Shown piece after piece: positions 1 to 61,000 of a stretch of DNA of 64,000 nt. The stretch is from Opisthocomus hoazin (Eukaryota > Chordata > Aves > Opisthocomiformes > Opisthocomidae): positions 23,539,537 to 23,603,536 of the forward strand of contig NC_134428.1 of NCBI RefSeq assembly GCF_030867145.1, read 5' to 3'. Within the stretch, counting starts at the first letter, position 1. Each line of letters starts with the position of its first letter. The translations under genes were made by a program, and so were the position numbers. Below the pieces are notes generated by a model. That model searched no databases, was not told the DNA's origin, and was given only the letters and a program-made list of their open reading frames with translations.

Positions 1-2091
1 TGCAGTAAACAAAGAAAAATCTCTGCAAGTAGAACACCATTAATCTAAAGTAATGGCTTAATGTGGCCATAACTTAGGACGTGGTTGATCAGATCCTAAA
101 TACAGTTTGCTTGCCGTCTAGTGTGGTGAAACAGGATTTGATGTTTGAGATGACTTCGATTGTCAACTCCTTGTTGGCTGAACGATTGTTCTTAATCCAT
201 GAATCTTTTTGGTTGACTGTTCCTGAGCGCTTTGGAATTACGCTGTTCTCAACAGGTGGTGTAAGTCTTGGACAGTGCTTTAAGAGATACGGTGTTTGCT
301 GTGCTGACAAACTAATAGTTTGTTGAAAAGTTACTTAGGCTTTCATGCTAAGGAATCATGATACTCTTTGTAAGAAAGGTTTTTGTTATTTTATATAGCA
401 AAGCAGAAATGCTTTAATTTGTAGAAGTGTAGTGAGGGGAACAATTTTTGTCATCTTTGTTTTCCAGCAGTACTTTTCATGTAATTTCTTTTGGTTTGAC
501 CAATTACGTTACATTTGCTTGTCTTTGAGTGTTTCTTTACCTGGTGTCAGTGTTGCCTCTTGGGAGTAGGCAGACATTTGTTGAAGCATTTTCATGCTCG
601 TCAAGTAATTGTGCATGCCAGCAAATAGTCTACACTTACCTTTTAACTGATCAGACAGTAACCAATTTATGTAGGAGAGGATCTCAGAGCTGTATTGTTT
701 AGCTTCTTTGAGTGTACATGGGCGCATTTAAGAGCAGTATTTCAGGAGGTACGTTGTATTTGAAAAAGGGCAATTGAATGCTTCAGTCTAATCAAGGAGA
801 ATACTTCAGACAAACATCTACTTGTGGAAGAGAAGTTTAGAATGTTTCTGTGGTTTCTGAGCTCACTGGAAAATGAGTAAATCATTTTACTGTTACTTTG
901 AACTTTACTCATTTTAATACTGCATTTTAAAGTAACTATTATGGTTTCGTTGATAGGATTGTGCCTTCTAAGTCATAACGCTTAATGTTTGGTGTCATAA
1001 TTTACCTGTAGTTATCTATTTGAAAAAAATATCCTGACTGTATGATAACCACAGGGCAGGAGATTCTTCATTTTTAATTAACTGAGCATCACGATGGCCA
1101 AATTATTCTCTGGACTTTGAGTTGTTTGGATAATGAAACAAGGCTTAAGTGTAAAGGAGGTGATTCAGGCCACAGGTCCTAGATGCTAAAGTTAGAACCA
1201 AGTGACTCAGTCTGGACGTGCCAGTCTCACTTTGACCCGAAGGAGACGAGATCACTGGCTTAGGCTAGATACTGGACTCCTGGGTGTGCGAGGTAAGGTA
1301 GGATGAATCTGCCAATATTCACCTGCTGCTTCCAGCACCTGGGACACAAGCACTGTCTGTGACATTCCTGTTTTCCTGACTCTCTGCTTTCCCCAGTCCC
1401 CCAGCTTTACATAACCCCCCCACTTCTTTACATAAATTTCTCATTTTAGTCGAAGAAGTGCTGCGTGGTGAAGAAACTCTCTGTAATCTTGTAAAAATCC
1501 AGGCTGTTTAACTTTGAAGAGCGGTTTGTCAGGCGAAGTGATCAATCATCTGGATTCTCTTTTCTGTAGGATAGCAAAGGTTATGTGGCAGAAGGTCAGG
1601 GATATTGTCTTTATTTAGTGCACATCTTGCTAAAAATAAACAGGTGATCACTTGTTTTCTGTTGTCATGTGAGTATTTTTTTTTTTTTCCTATTAAATGT
1701 AGACACTCCAGACATCTAGGCTATTCTTGGCTACTGTTGGATGAGACCTGCTAAAGCATGGGATCTCAGGAATGCTGAAGGCTAGGAAATGTTTTTGACT
1801 GTTGAGCAAAACAGGAGCGAATTATCAGAATTGTGACCTGCAGCATTTATCCTGCTGCTTCAAGGCCAGTGTGGTACTTTCAAGGTTATTCTGACTCTCG
1901 CAAGCCTGGTGAAAACAAGATATTAAGGGGCAAGTGGTTTCTTCTGTTGTTTTCCTAAAATTTTAGGATCATTCCATTTTTCCTCTGAAACATTAGAAAT
2001 AAAATGGAAATAGATTAGGATTGTGTGTGTGGATTATTTCAAATTTAATGTATTTCTGTTCTTTTTTTTTTTTTAAACCCTTTCCCTACAG
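1..2091 (+). other. PRPSAP2: PRPSAP2 intron (no exon seen)
   Basis: AT-rich sequence upstream of the first PRPSAP2 exon in the window. It ends in a long T-run and a CTACAG acceptor. I looked for the preceding PRPSAP2 exon (the Arg codon split at 2092 requires one) and did not find it, so the 5' half of the gene lies left of the window. No repeat or other gene recognised here; the short ORFs look random. Confidence 0.75.
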
Positions 2092-2240
2092 GGCACAGTC
2101 ATTTGCTGAGCGCTTACGGTTGGGAATTGCTGTGATTCATGGGGAAGCTCAAGATGCTGAGTCTGACATGGTGGATGGTCGACACTCACCACCTACAGCC
2201 AAAAATGTAGCTGCTATTCATCCCAGTTTGGAGATACCCA
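2092..2240 (+). CDS. PRPSAP2: PRPSAP2 coding exon (first in window)
   Basis: Acceptor CTACAG ends at 2091 and donor GTAAGT starts at 2241. One base completes a split Arg codon, followed by [11 protein letters not shown] to HPSLEIP, and the exon ends with the A of a split Met codon. It carries the PRPSAP-specific DGRHSPP segment. Confidence 0.95.
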
Positions 2241-4512
2241 GTAAGTAAGCTTGTGTGTGAAAGTGTTCGCCTGCTGGTTTTTGTGGGTTTGGGGAATGGG
2301 GCTGGAAGTGATGGACTGTGAAAAAGGAATGCTTCTTTAGGGGGAAGGAAGATTACTTTTTTCATATTGGGGGGGGAAATAATTCCTTTTTGATGCTCTT
2401 TGTCCATGGTTTTAGTGCTAGGCTGGATGTGGTCTGTGCCCTGTGTAGGAGGGGCTGTATCATTACAGCTAGTCAGAAGAGCCCCTGACAGAGAGGCCCC
2501 ACTCTTTTGCTGTTTACTCTTCCTCTTAGGATTTTTCTGGGACACAGAGCTAATGAGCTGAGCTCACAGTGGTTTTGTGTGTAGCTGTGTAATGTCATGG
2601 GCCTTGACAGAGGAACCTTGCCTAATGTGGATGGATCTATATCTGCGCGAGCAAAACTTCATTGCATAAAGCTAGCTTGGATCTCAGTAGGGCGATTGAA
2701 CTGGTTGTGTCTGCAAGCCACTCTGTTCTCTGTACTAAAGTTAAGAATTAATTGGGCTGGTTAAGAATTTGAGTGTAAATGAATGTAGTTAATACTGTGG
2801 CTAAACTTAAAAAAAAAATCATTTATGTATTGAAGTCCTGCTGTTTTTTCCCCAGTAATGCTGTGATGTTTGGCTTCATTCCTCTATAGCAGTGGTGACC
2901 CGTGCAAAGCAGACATTTCCAAACTTCAAGTAAATTGTATAAACTTTCTCTTTCTTTCCCCTTTCTACTCCCTAAAAAAATTTGCCATTGATCAGTGCTG
3001 ATTCCCAAGGAAAAACCACCCATCACAGTTGTTGGAGATGTAGGAGGAAGAATAGCTATCATTGTGGTAAGTAAGATGCCATAGCTTTTGATAAATCATA
3101 TTTAATATGTTAAAGTTGCAGAAATCGAGTAGATTTTCTGCTTTGTTAGCAACTAAACTTTGGTTAATGGTGGGCTTTTGATACTGCACTTCTTACACCA
3201 TGAGGCAGCATTCTGCACGCTTACTGAAGCTGACTGTGTGAACTGTGATCTGTGCTGAAAAGCAGCATTTGGACCTTGTTACTATGAATAGGCCAGATAA
3301 AACCTTGTTTGAGTGCTTGCCTGAAGGTGAGGAGTTTCAGGTGGTGCTTCTGCATCAGATTAGGGGAAAATCACCCATGTTTCTAGCCTGTGAGTGAGGA
3401 GATGCCAGTGGAATGCAGAGATGGTGCAGTTTTACGGTTTCTCTAACGCAGAGTGTAATCTCTGGGCTTGTCCGGGAAGAGGGAAATCTTCTGTTAGTTT
3501 AGTTTTTGAACGAATGTCAGTTGCCTTGGCTTTTCCCCTCTTCCCCTCATGGAGCAATCCCTCTGTCCCTTGGTGTTGCAGTAGGGTGGGACGCTCTGCT
3601 TGTCCGCTCTTTCGCGCTTACTGTCTAGCTCGGGTGTCTGAAGAACAGCAGCAATAAAAATGTCCCTTTTGCATTGGCTGGAAACTGCTACGAAATCTTG
3701 AAAAAGGTGTAATGTCCATCTGCCTGTGCTGTGTTGATCTGCCTGAGCACGTGATGAATCTTCACTAACTTGATCTTGTATTGACAGGATGACATTATAG
3801 ATGACGTGGACAGCTTTCTTGCTGCAGCTGAGACCCTCAAGGAGAGAGGGGCTTACAAGATCTTTGTAATGGCCACACACGGCCTGTTGTCTTCAGATGC
3901 TCCCAGGCTGATAGAGGAATCTGCAATTGATGAAGTAAGCATGGATTCTGAATTTCTGATCAAATGATTTAAGGTTTTTTAAGCAAGCAATTTTCTCCTG
4001 GCTTGATTATTAAAATATACTGGCATGAAGAATTGAGCTGGGAGGTTCCTGGGTTCAAGCTTTCTTACCAGGGAATTGGTTGCTAGAATATTAGCATCTA
4101 CGCATCCTTAAACTATAGCAGTGGGCAACTAGGGAAGAAGTGAGATGATGGACTGCTGGCATTAGCAGACTCTTCCTGTCAGTGTGGGGGATATTTTTGT
4201 ACCTTCTTTTGGACCTGTGTGGCAGAATGAGAGGGAAGGAGGACAGTGCCATGAGTATCCATGGATACGTGGACATTCCCTTTCACAGTTCCAGTATGGG
4301 TGGTGGAAAACATAATGGAGCTACGTCTTTCTGATCATTTTTTCTTTCTGTAGGTGGTTGTTACGAACACAATTCCACATGAAATACAAAAACTCCAGTG
4401 CCCAAAGATTAAGACTGTGGATATCAGCATGATCCTCTCGGAAGCCATTCGCCGGATCCATAACGGGGAGTCCATGTCGTACCTTTTCAGAAATATAGGA
4501 CTGGATGATTAA
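2092..4512 (+). CDS. PRPSAP2: PRPSAP2, PRPP synthetase-associated protein 2 (3' half, four coding exons)
   Basis: Non-catalytic regulatory subunit of the cytosolic phosphoribosyl-pyrophosphate synthetase complex, which makes PRPP from ribose-5-phosphate and ATP for nucleotide synthesis. Coding exons 2092-2240, 2996-3066, 3788-3934 and 4354-4512 join in frame to give about 175 C-terminal residues (the human protein is about 369), ending RNIGLDD-stop. They contain the PRPS-family stretches [30 protein letters not shown] and [15 protein letters not shown]. The active PRPP-binding signature VDDMADTCGT of PRPS1 is replaced by [11 protein letters not shown], the mark of the inactive associated proteins. 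PRPSAP2 is preferred over PRPSAP1 because of C-terminal similarity and the neighbour SLC5A10, which is also next to human PRPSAP2. The 5' part lies outside the window. Confidence 0.96.
2996..3066 (+). CDS. PRPSAP2: PRPSAP2 coding exon
   Basis: Acceptor ATCAG before 2996, donor GTAAGT after 3066. Starts with TG of the split Met, encodes [18 protein letters not shown] and ends in phase 0 at IIV. Length of 71 nt fits the frames on both sides. Confidence 0.95.
3788..3934 (+). CDS. PRPSAP2: PRPSAP2 coding exon
   Basis: Acceptor TTGACAG, donor GTAAGC, 49 whole codons. Encodes [17 protein letters not shown] to EESAIDE. It contains the degenerate PRPP-binding loop that makes the protein non-catalytic. 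Confidence 0.95.
4354..4512 (+). CDS. PRPSAP2: PRPSAP2 terminal coding exon
   Basis: Acceptor TTCTGTAG before 4354; 53 codons including TAA at 4510-4512. Encodes [20 protein letters not shown] and the conserved family C-terminus ending GLDD. Confidence 0.96.
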
Positions 4513-5000
4513 TGCTGCTCATTCTAAAGAAACACCCTGGGCCAAACTGGAAGCGAACAGATAAAGAGCTGTGAAGCATCATGCTTACCTTAATATTTCT
4601 ATTGAGCCACTTGTTTTCTCTTGGGTTAAGTATCAAGGTAGAACAGTTTTTTAAGAGCTTTTTTGGGGGGTTGGGGAATAAACATTTTACAAAAAACTGT
4701 TCTATTTACTTTTAGGTTAGTTGCACTATATACATGATGGAAAAACCCCACAAAACACTTGAGGCAAGAATTTGGCTTCTAAATCAAGCATTCCTTTTCC
4801 AAAGCTGCTTGCTACAAGTGCTTTCAAAGATAATAAAATGAAGTGACTGTATCATATTTGCATTTTAAAAGCCAAAAAGGTTGTACTGTTGTATGCAGTT
4901 AAGTGATTTTTTTGTAGGAGTGCTTTTATAGAAAAGCATATGAAATATGCACCTGTATTTATTTTCTGCAACAAAGAATAAAGACTTGTTTTGTGTGAGC
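4513..5000 (+). other. PRPSAP2: PRPSAP2 3'UTR with polyadenylation signals
   Basis: AT-rich sequence after the stop. AATAAA occurs at 4677-4682, 4832-4837 and 4977-4982. The last is followed by a GT/T-rich stretch and is the likely main end, giving a 3'UTR of about 490 nt. The two upstream signals could give shorter forms. End coordinate is approximate. Confidence 0.7.
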
Positions 5001-7476
5001 TTTCTAAAAACGTTCACGTACTACTAGTCACTTACCTTCTAAAGTGTGTCCCCTTAACAATGATCCGTAGGCATTACGTTACTGGAAGAAACCCAGAGGT
5101 GAATTGATTCTTCTGTGCTAACGTGCTACTTCGGAATATGAACAGGATTCTGGCTTCTCGGCAGTAAGGACAGTAACATCCGTTTTGCTTGTTGTTACAG
5201 TGAAACCCCTGCAGACGAGGAGGAGAGGCTGCTTTTCCTTAATAGTGATGCTCATTGCCATTTTTCAACCTGTCTTCTGCTGAGCAGCCTTGTAAAACGC
5301 CAAACCTGTACAACTGTTCACCTCGTGCTCGTAGGTGCTAGCACGAGTGTGTTTAGTTCAGTTGTAATTTGGCAGTCACAGTACGCTTCCTGTGCTGCTT
5401 TGCTTCAGGGAATGTGGGAGGGAGCTAAATCCGTGGCTGGACGTCAGGGAACAGCAGGGAGTTGGGAGAACTTGGGAATAGTGTGAGGGGGGCTGAGGTT
5501 CCTGGTGGTAAAACCCCAGTTGGCTCATCCACAGGTAAACTGCTTTTTCAGAGGTTTGTAGCCTGGCCTCAGTGCATGGATGTGCTAAAAACCACGGCCG
5601 TAGTGCAGAGCTGGACTTGTTCAGGTTTATTTTCCCAGCTGTCCTCAGGTACGCGGGTATGGAGAGGCGGCTGGCTGCCGCACAGAGCTTCCACTCTCAG
5701 AGGCTTGAAGTTCTTGCCCTGTTGCGGAGGAAACGGTGGTGGAATTCACGAGCCTTTAGGGGTTTGGTGGGATCTTTCTCTGTCAATGTCCTATGAAGGA
5801 GTATAGAACTCCTAGGGTGTTCAAAAGCAGAAATGAAAATTAACCTTTGCTGACACCTCTTGTCTCTGAGACACTTCCAAGGGTTTTGGAAGGTTCATTT
5901 GCTTTTAAGGCTAAAAGCGGGTTTTTTTCCTTCCCTTGTCTGTCTGGGTACAGCACTGGGCACCATGGAGACCTATGGCTGGAAGGCCCAGACATTGCTC
6001 AAAGATCTGCGGTTCTCGTTCTTGTTGGTACGTTCAGCAACTGAGATGGCGATTTTATTGAAGCAGCTGCGCGTTTCTGCTCAGATAACGCTGTTCTTCA
6101 TCCTGTGAGCTGATTTTTCATCAGGTTATTCTGCTTGGTTTTTGCAGTCCTGTCCAGAGAGGCGCGTTCTGCCTCCCTGAAATGACCAAATGCCAGGCTG
6201 TACCCGGTTGTACTTTAATGACGGTCGGTTATTAAACAGTTCAGCTATGTTAATAGATACACCAAGCTGAGGTATTAACACTTGTGTGTACTGTGAATGT
6301 GTTAATGCAGGTTAAATTCCAGCGGAGCGTGGGTGTGTCAGCGGCTGTGCTCAAAGAGAGGAGAAATACGCTGACCTGTCTCGGTGATGGGTGGATTAGT
6401 TGCAGTGTATTTATTTTATGATACATGGTTGGAGAGTGTGCTGCCACCTGAAAATGAGCCAAGCATCCGCTGCAGAGAACAATGTGATTACTAAACAGCA
6501 GAAAGCACTAAATTGAAAGGTTGGTTTCCCGCTGCTCGTTTCGCGTTGGCCGGTGGGAGAATAGCTTCATCTCTTCCGCGAGCCTTTCTGCTGGTGCTGA
6601 GGCTCCGCCTTGGACGTTCACGCAGCTCCTGTGTTTGGTCAGTGCTTCAGCACGTAGAAAACGCCCAACGTTGCCTAGTTCATGCAGCGCAGTTATTGTA
6701 TTGATTAGGACTCAAGAATTTGAGAGCAGTCGTGGCTGTAAGAATGGGTTGCTGGTTCTTTGGCTTTTTGCAGTGCTGGAGTGGTTGAAAGGGGGAAAAG
6801 CACGTGCGACTTCACTCAGACATTTTTTTATATACCTTTCATCACAGCAGAGCTACCTAAACTCCAGGTGCTTTTCCCGGAAACAAAAATACCAGATCAC
6901 CAGAAACGCCAGCTATTCTTGGAGGTGTTTCTCTGGGACCCTTCAAATGTAAAGAACACGTTAAAACCCCTGCTTTATCTGGTAATTGCTACAGCACTTA
7001 ACTAGTCAGTAGGTCATGCGGCTTCCTTCCAGGCTCTTAGGATTTGCAAGAAGAATACTGGGGTTTGCTTTACAGGTCACAGAAGACAAAAGCTGTGGCA
7101 GTTTCTCGTCCGGCAGTGTCTAGATTTAGGGAAGAAGCTGCTGGGAGCGCGTGCCCCGAGAACCTGCGTCGCAGCAATGTGTTCGTTGCAGGGGCAGCTG
7201 CGTCGGGACCAGCGCAGAAGCAGCAGAAAACCCCCAGAAAAAGGGGATTAAGTAGCTGCTGGTTTGTGAGACACCGCAATCGAGGCGCTCGCCTGGACCC
7301 CGCTTCCCTCGGGAAGCGTCGTGGGGAGGGAGGCGGGGGACAGCCAGGCTGCCCAGCCGAGCACCTCCAGAAGCTGGCGGGTTTAATGATCAATGCCCTC
7401 AGTGCTGCTAACGAGTTACTGATTCCGTGACTGGCTGCGGGAGGCTTTTGCCGAGGGTGAAGAAGGAGGCAGAGGA
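5001..7476. other. PRPSAP2-SLC5A10 intergenic region
   Basis: About 2.5 kb between the PRPSAP2 polyA signal and the SLC5A10 start codon. No coding exon or CR1 copy recognised. GC and CpG content rise toward the right, notably at 7130-7400, consistent with the approach to the SLC5A10 promoter. A non-coding SLC5A10 5' exon could lie here but cannot be placed from sequence. Confidence 0.6.
7382..7394 (+). promoter_or_regulatory. HNF1-like palindromic site upstream of SLC5A10
   Basis: TTTAATGATCAAT, 83 bp before the first ATG, matches about 10 of 12 informative positions of the HNF1 consensus GTTAATNATTAAC. HNF1A is an established activator of renal SGLT genes such as SLC5A2. Its use here is inference from sequence and distance only. 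Confidence 0.35.
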
Positions 7477-48771
<41,295 letters not shown>

Positions 48772-49175
48772 CGGCCTGCCGGCCCCCGGGGGGTGGGAAA
48801 AGGTGCTGGGAGGGGAGAGAAATGGGGATTTGGGGGATAGTTTTTATTTGTCACATCTGGGACACGGGGTGTTGAAATCCACCGGTGCAGTGAGCTGGGC
48901 GTTCTCAGCACCGTGGAGCCTGAGCGCATCCCGGGGGGCTGCGAGGTGCCGGGGGGGGTTTGTGGGGGGCAGCGGGTCCCCGGGAGGGGTCTGGGGTGAG
49001 GTATCGGGGTGGGCGAACGGGGGCTGCAGGGGAAGTGAAACCACGGCGAAGCAGTAGCCGTGCAAACGTGGCCACAGGTTCACTGCAGCGGCAGTGAAAA
49101 GGGAGCAGCCACACTCGAGGGCGTCACCCAAACGCTTTTTACTAGCTCTAAATAAAAAATAACACCAAAAATAAG
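48772..49175 (+). other. SLC5A10: SLC5A10 3'UTR with polyA signal
   Basis: The first AATAAA after the stop is at 49151-49156, giving a 3'UTR of about 400 nt. It overlaps the predicted GRAP 3'UTR on the other strand. End coordinate approximate. Confidence 0.6.
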
Positions 49176-49786
49176 CCATAATTTGCAGCTATGAACAGCA
49201 CCCACAGGACTGAATGCCCCTGGATCAGCCTTCCCCACGCCCTGGCACCCCTCTGCAGCGTCACCCGGCTGCATCCTGGCTGCCTGCGGCCCCCCTCGGA
49301 GCCAGGGCTTCGCTGATGGGGTCTGGAGAGGAGCGGAGGTTTGGGGCACACGGGCTCGTCCCCTCCGTTGCTGCCACCCCCCTGGGTTGCAGCTCTGGGA
49401 AAAGTTTTCATGGCCCCAGTTTGATGCTCGGTGCCACCTCCCCGGGGAGCGCGGCTGCCAGCCCGCGGCGAGAGGCGATGCCTGGGCTGGGGGCGGTGGA
49501 GGTCTCCTGGGTCGGGGGAGCGGGGAGAGCTGATGCTTTGCGGTGCCAGAGCCGGGCAGTCCCTGGATGGGGATCGCTGCCAGCATGGCCTCTTCCTGCC
49601 ACGCGGCATCGGGACCTCGTGCATCGGCAGCCCGGCGTGGGGATGGGCACCGTCCGTGGGGACGAAGGGACGCCACCATACATGGTCCGTGGGGACGAAG
49701 GGATGTGTGGTCCACGTGCGGGCACGAAGCAGCTCCGGCGAGCGGGGGCAGCGGGGCCGTGGTCCTCCCCGCTCGCCCGCGGCTGC
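48825..49786 (-). other. GRAP: GRAP 3'UTR with polyA signal
   Basis: On the minus strand the first AATAAA after the GRAP stop is at plus 48848-48843, predicting a 3'UTR of about 950 nt that runs past the SLC5A10 polyA signal and stops about 50-75 bp short of the SLC5A10 stop codon. Contains a 19-bp direct duplication (49651 and 49685 regions). End approximate. Confidence 0.5.
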
Positions 49787-57314
<7,528 letters not shown>

Positions 57315-58053
57315 CCCCCAGAACAGGGGTACAGGCTTGGGGTGGACCTGCTGGAGAGCAGCTCTGCAGAGAGGGACCTGGGTGTCCTGGTGGATGACAG
57401 CTTAACCATGAGCCAGCAGCGTGCCCTGGCTGCCAAGAAGGCCAATGGGATCCTGGGGTGCATTAGGAGGAGTGTGGGCAGCAGGACGAGGGAGGTTCTC
57501 CTTCCTCTCTACTCTGCCCTGGTGAGGCCTCATCTGCAGTGCTGTGTCCAGTGCTGGGCTCCCCAGTTCAAGAAAGATGAGGAGCTACTGGAGAGAGTCC
57601 AGCGGAGGGCTACGAGGATGATGAGGGGACTGGAGCATCTCTCCTACGAGGAGAGGTTGAGGGAACTGGGCTTGTTCAGCCTGGAGAAGAGAAGGCTGAG
57701 AGGGGACCTTAGAAATGCCTCTAAATATCTGCAGGGTGCATGTCAGGAGGACGGGGCCAGACTCTTTCCAGTGGTGCCCAGTGACAGGACAAGGGGCAAT
57801 GGGCACAAACTGAAGCGCAGGAAGTTCTGTCTGAACATGAGGAAGAACTTCTTCCCTCTGAGGGTGACGGAGCCCTGGCCCAGGCTGCCCAGGGAGGTTG
57901 TGGAGTCTCCTTCTCTGGAGATATTCAAGACCTGCCTGGACAAGGTCCTCTACAGCCTACTGTAGGTGACCCTGCGTCGGCAGGAGGGTTGGACTAGATG
58001 ACCCACAGAGGTCCCTTCCAACCCCAACCATTCTGTGATTCTGTGATTCTGTA
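57315..58053 (+). mobile_element. CR1 LINE, long 3' fragment with open ORF2 C-terminus
   Basis: The longest CR1 copy in the window. An uninterrupted frame (to the stop at 57963-57965) encodes the reverse-transcriptase C-terminal region: [79 protein letters not shown] and [20 protein letters not shown]. Then comes the 3'UTR and a tail of TGATTCTGTGATTCTG. 5' boundary approximate, set where CR1 similarity starts. The catalytic reverse-transcriptase core and the endonuclease are absent. Confidence 0.93.
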
Positions 58054-61000
58054 ACCCAGCCGTTATCCCCAGCATGGCCCTGCTGGTCCAAGGGGAAGTG
58101 GAGATGCTGGGAATGCCGGGGAGGGCAGGGGGGCCTTGGGAAGAGGCTCGGTATGTGCACGCCTGTCACGAGGACGATGGGACTCAGCGAATTTCCGCAG
58201 CCTGGCGAGACCCAAGAGACCGGACTGCCGCGGGAAGCCGGCTATCTCGGGTGAGCTTCCTCTGCCGCTCGGCAGCCTCGGCGAGAAGCGGAGCCGGACG
58301 CTCCCTGGAGAAACCAGCCCCAGCGGAGCTGCTGCTCTAACCCTGCTACTGACCGAGGGCCTGATCCTGTCCCCGCGTCCACCAGCACAAACTGGACGAT
58401 GCCAAGCCCACGTGCAGGGGCCCCGCTTGTGAAGGGCACGCAATAAGGCGGTGGTAGTGGGCGAGCCGAGTGCGGAGGTGTCTGAGCATGGGGAGGGGGT
58501 CGGTGTGGGAGCAGTCTGCACCCCAGGGAGCAGGTCAGCACCGGGTGACAACCCGCCGTACCTCGGGGGGACACCGTGAGTGGTTTTGGGGCCTGGCTGC
58601 CTCGGGCTTGCAGCAGGGAGGCTGGGAGGACACCTTGGGGGATCCAGCCCGGAGCCATGCGTGGTGCCACGGGAGTGGGGCGCAGGATGGTGGGGTCACA
58701 GGGGGGTCCCCCAGGCCTTGGCGCAGTGGCTGGACTCAGGACCTGTGCAGGATTGGGTCCTGCCAGCAGATGGCAGCAGTATCCAGGGGGACACTGGGGA
58801 CACTGGACACTGGGGACAGTGCCACATGCCCCTCCACTCCTGCTCTAACGAAGCTGGAGGCCCCTTTGGCATCTCTGTCCGGCCACCTCCCGCACAAAAT
58901 CCCGCTCCTCGTCCCCCCTTCCCTTGCCCCGTCCCTGTTCAGGCTCCCTCCTGCTCGCTCGTGGCTCGCTCATGGCCCGCTCATGGCTCGCTGTCCCTCA
59001 CTGCTGACTCAGCACACGTAGTCACTGCGGGGGTGACAGCAGCACCCCCACCCCAGGAGCAAGCTGGACTGGACGCCGGAGCAGTCTGCAGCCCCATTTT
59101 GGGGTTGGGAGCCAAATGCTCCTGAGTTCAGCTGGTTTCTGGGTGCCCCATCCCGACTGGGTGCCACGGAGAGGGATGGGGTGCCCCGAGTCCAGGAGAG
59201 AAGCCGTTGGTACCCAAGCAGTGTCACGCTGCCTCCAGGGAACCCCTCGAAGGGGCCACGAGCATCCTGATACTGCAAAACTGGAGATGCCCGTCACCTC
59301 CTGGCCTCCAGCTGCTGTATCCCCTGGGAAAACCCTCCGGCCTGCTCAGAAGCAGCCCCAGATTTGCCCCATCACACGCTCACCAGAGCCCCCAGAAGGA
59401 GCCAGGGACCCCCGCGGTGCCCGGCTGCCAGCCGTGAGGCTGCGCTGCAGAGCCCTGCAAGGCTCAGTCTGGGAGCCAGCGGCTGACTAACCGCCGGACT
59501 GAGACATCCAAGAAACATCAAAACAAGCCTTTTTTTTTTCCTTCCCCATCTTCCCTCTTGTGCCTTGTCAAACAGCCATATTTTGTACAGCACACACTGT
59601 ACTGGAGCAGGGAAGAGCCTGTCCCTGCGGTGCCAGCCGTGAGCGGCGGGTGCTGAGCCGATGCCGGGCAGGGGGGATCCTGGGGGGTCTGTACCCCCAT
59701 CCCTGCACACTGCGTGTCCCCAGGGCTCAGAGGGATGCAGAAAGGGTCACATGGTTGCCATTGGATAGGTGTCAAAGCCTCCAGCCCGGAGCAAGCTGCT
59801 CGGGTGAGCATCAGCCCGGCTTGCGAGGAGATCCCAAGGGCCGCGGAGGTGCCGTGGCTCACCCGAGGGCACACGGCAGCGGGTGGGAGGGAGCCCACGC
59901 AGGGAGCCCACCCTGCCCCGGCTTTGATCACCAGCCCACGCTGCCTCTCTCTCCACCCAGCAGAGTTTCATGACCCTGGGGACAGGCAGAGGAGGGTGCA
60001 GGCAGCTCTGGCGTTGCCCTTGCCGCTCTGTACGGCCGCCCCTGGGCTGTGCGGTGGGAGCTGCGGGGAGCTCCTGCTGCCTCCCAGGTTGCCCAATCTG
60101 CCAAGCCCGTCTCATCAACATCCTGTGTTTACCTGGCTGTAAAATCCCCACGCAGCGAGGGAGGAAGAGGAGGGAGGAGAGCCTCTTCCCCTTCCGCTGC
60201 AGGCCTAGGGAGCTGTGTTAACGAGATGATGCCGGGCTCACTGGCTCCTCTCCAGCCGGTGCCCTCTGCGGTTCCTTGCTGTGCCGTCGCCCACGGTGCC
60301 ATTTTGGGGGAAGACGGGAGAGGAGCGGGTGTCTCCAGCCTGGCTTTGCCTCCCGTGGCGGGGCTGTGAGCCGGGCCTGGATGGCGGCGGGGCTGGACGA
60401 CGTGAGCTGGCTCACACCGCAGACCCCGGCGTGTACGGGGGGCTTTGCTCCCGGCGGTGAGCTGTGCCCGGAGGCAACGCAGCACAGCCCAACACCCACC
60501 ATGCTTCCCCTTGCATCGCCGCGGAAGGAAACCCAGGGCACGACACCGCCCTGAGCGAGCTGCAGGGGACCGGGACCGGTGCCACACTACGGGCAGTTTT
60601 CCCGAGAAGAAACCCCGCAGCCCGTTTGCCTCCGGTTCTGCCCGTCCCCGGCACCAGAGAGCTGCCCACCGAGCCGAGCGGCCGTGCCAAGCGTACCGCG
60701 GGCTGGAGGTGGGGGCTGCCACACAGTCCTCACGCTCAGCCTGCGCGTCAGGCGTGGGGCAACTCCCCTTGCCTCATCGGGAAGGCAGCCCCGGTGCTGC
60801 CGACTCGGCGCTGCCAGGTCTGCGTTTGGCTGGGGACGGAGCCAGAAAGATGAGGTGATGGGGAGGAAGGGGAAGGGAACATCAGGTGAGGAAGAGAGGA
60901 GAACTGGTGATCCATTGCACCAGCCACCAGCTGTCCCCCAGCAAGCCCCTGGAGACCAGAATAAATGCCCCACACCGGCACAGCGAGTGGGGCCAGAGCG

